Origin: a virus
IMG/VR virus record: IMGVR_UViG_3300042090_001335
Span: 1 to 22,518 of that record
Strand: one strand, 5' to 3'
DNA length: 22,518 bases
The notes under the pieces were generated by a model. It ran no database searches, was not told where the DNA came from, and saw nothing but the letters and a program-made list of their open reading frames with translations. Shown piece after piece: positions 22,201-22,518 of this stretch. The translations under genes and the position numbers were made by a program. The number at the start of each line of letters is the position of its first letter. Position 1 is the stretch's first letter.

Positions 22201-22518
22201 CCAGACCCATCCACCGTGATTGTGGCATTTGCTCCATATCCCTTACCGGTCACAGCGACTAGAGGAACCTCATAGAACGTGCTCGTGGTTGAAACTGCGG
22301 TCACTGAGAATCCTGCTCCACCAGCGAGTGATGCAGTCAGAACATCACCAGTGTTGTAGCCACGTCCACCATCGGAGAGAACTACATTTGTGACTTGACC
22401 ATTAGCAACTGTGATCCACGCCATCGCCCCAACACCAGCGCCACCGCTAAGGGAATAGATCTGCCCCATTGGTTGGCCATTACGTGGATCAACAGGGCTG
22501 TCAGTGTAGCCACTTCCA
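19278..22518 (-). CDS. Giant virion protein with Gly-rich repeats and probable beta-propeller (5' end outside window)
   Basis: The frame is open to the window edge. The ATG at 22469 is not the start, because 16 sense codons upstream continue the repeat pattern (G-S-G-Y-T-D). Counting from 22469, residues 1-115 hold G-x-G-Y-x-x-G-D-x-L-T repeats (V-V-L-S-D-G-G-R-G-Y; V-V-V-S-N-D-G-G-V-G-Y). About 325-660 carry six or seven propeller-like blades: A-V-G-D-N-G-T-I-L-T-S, V-V-G-D-S-G-T-I-V-S-S, A-V-G-N-A-G-T-I-V-R, each with a W and an L-N-D/S-V. About 745-760 and 855-862 are Tyr/Asp-rich (A-Y-D-E-T-P-Y). About 875-950 are a second G-x-G-Y block. Probably a tail-side fibre or baseplate adhesin. 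The propeller type (BNR-like) is an interpretation of repeats; no sialidase catalytic set is seen. Confidence 0.8.
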   Translation of the reverse strand, partial: GSGYTDSPVDPRNGQPMGQIYSLSGGAGVGAMAWITVANGQVTNVVLSDGGRGYNTGDVLTASLAGGAGFSVTAVSTTSTFYEVPLVAVTGKGYGANATITVDGSGVVSSVVVSNDGGVGYEPGDSLTANVPHQVTYTQFTVTVASVNTSSITSIGDTFVLTPSNLFVVSPTAPAETWTLIKTNPIIFKTAPEFFPGQPRSDTPGIEVYTLYSEGLPAATGAVTSWSVVFNGDGTYTLSAAPTAALKGTYPITVNLIEGCSFQNEDIGFTLLPTVNGWNQGDTFSWQFDGTTSSHQGQYNYAVFGSVTGWQGPAAVGQWYWNGKIGFKIPALTGSAAPVDTMISTSMNGTAFTSVFNGPQVLNDVTFFQSPTNPANFGFFASGEGNVVAGSDNGSSWSDNLASLNLFPLPAGELLVALGGAGALYTTSDGVNWVPQNTGTSQQLNDDTFVPYFLSSLTGNTNPLGYSGGNGYYDTNLIIAVGDNGTILTSTATLGWSLQTSGVSNSLNSVAYAQVQQTSLQAGGGAAIPAAPNAITAVNPGWVIVVVGDSGTIVSSTDRVTWTVNSSGTSQDLNDVIYDPVTNAFIAVGNAGTIVRGTWNGTDVIWTNLNQPITGDLFSVAAGTVGAAEKFVAVGPLVTAVSSDGSVWTQTATSGFNAITYGDGQFVAVGGGTAINDAFSFTMNYVSSMAVPCEYTITFTSPTTATVQSNITGYLQGLVIGQQWTDNLVAFTLNDVAGNPYSVGDQVVVYIAPQTDTEVNSAYDETPYSTSAYDSTFTDLPQPYMYSQQVYPLYHSQSAVIFPQTSPMQLAGFTDAGFSPVASGDAIVIDKAFAESIRLYIDNADVLYPQLGSSNGWVPLTFKYYDTVVTGSYDELPYDHLISGQVTALTVQNVGTGYVNGTYPNVPLSGGSGAGCTATITVFNSQVSSVVLSDGGTGYVQTDLLTALAGYLGGVGSGFSVEVTAIKPNVDVALGYDSINTPVSSAAFSDLVTYMVAYSGGDPTQPVFTVIQPRYALTNRPASATITFDDTFFASFVPFGTKYSLLFQQQDSFRQDSAVKVSENLTIFDSLNNEILLQI

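Overview
The window looks like part of a large tailed-phage genome related to the T4 supercluster and infecting a Gram-negative host. Three things support this. Five sites closely match the T4-type late promoter octamer (TATAAATA and one-base variants), on both strands, each just upstream of a gene. The right half is a run of tail-fibre and other virion-type proteins. There is also a spanin pair (inner-membrane plus outer-membrane lipoprotein), which implies a host with an outer membrane. The genome is coding-dense, with 0-10 nt gaps or 1-4 nt stop/start overlaps, and no stretch above 300 bases lacks a gene. No tRNA, CRISPR array, insertion sequence or origin was seen. Species and host cannot be named from the sequence alone.

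Left part (+ strand, 1-7369). The tail end of an Ala-rich gene is followed by a terminator, then a late promoter that starts a tight five-gene operon. The operon begins with a 1119-aa protein carrying an RNA-ligase-like nucleotidyltransferase domain fused to glycine-rich and acidic linkers. Next come a PD-(D/E)XK (RecB/Cas4-like) nuclease and three unrecognised proteins. Two more late promoters each precede one gene: a membrane-anchored coiled-coil protein, and a 2OG-Fe(II)-oxygenase-fold protein with unusual metal-site residues. The first of these two promoters lies inside an inverted repeat whose right arm is next to the ribosome binding site, an arrangement like T4 genes translated only from late transcripts.

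Middle (+ strand, 7370-8832). A sigma-70-type promoter with an extended -10 drives a cluster of five short genes, four of them overlapping: a basic/acidic-tailed protein, a two-TM protein, a one-TM protein, a uracil-DNA-glycosylase-superfamily-like protein and a 56-aa orphan. The last gene overlaps convergently with the end of the lysis block.

Right part (- strand, read from right to left). First is a very large virion protein, cut by the window edge, with glycine-rich repeats around a probable beta-propeller. After a late promoter come a 235-aa protein, a 338-aa virion protein and a 328-aa fibre. After another late promoter come a 76-aa conserved small protein and a 957-aa mosaic tail fibre. 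A strong terminator with a UNCG tetraloop follows. Beyond it lie three short genes made mostly or wholly of one domain type, an unrecognised 253-aa protein, the i-spanin, the o-spanin, and a large M23 + lytic-transglycosylase muralytic enzyme.

The most distinctive feature is a domain of about 65 aa (pattern [ST]-W-x-[IV]-x-H-N-[LF]-G, then an N-x-[IL]-x-[IV]-T-[FW] strand). It occurs six times across five neighbouring genes: twice as the C-terminal tip of a fibre, and four times as stand-alone or tandem modules in short genes. This suggests a cassette of related or exchangeable fibre-tip/adhesin modules.
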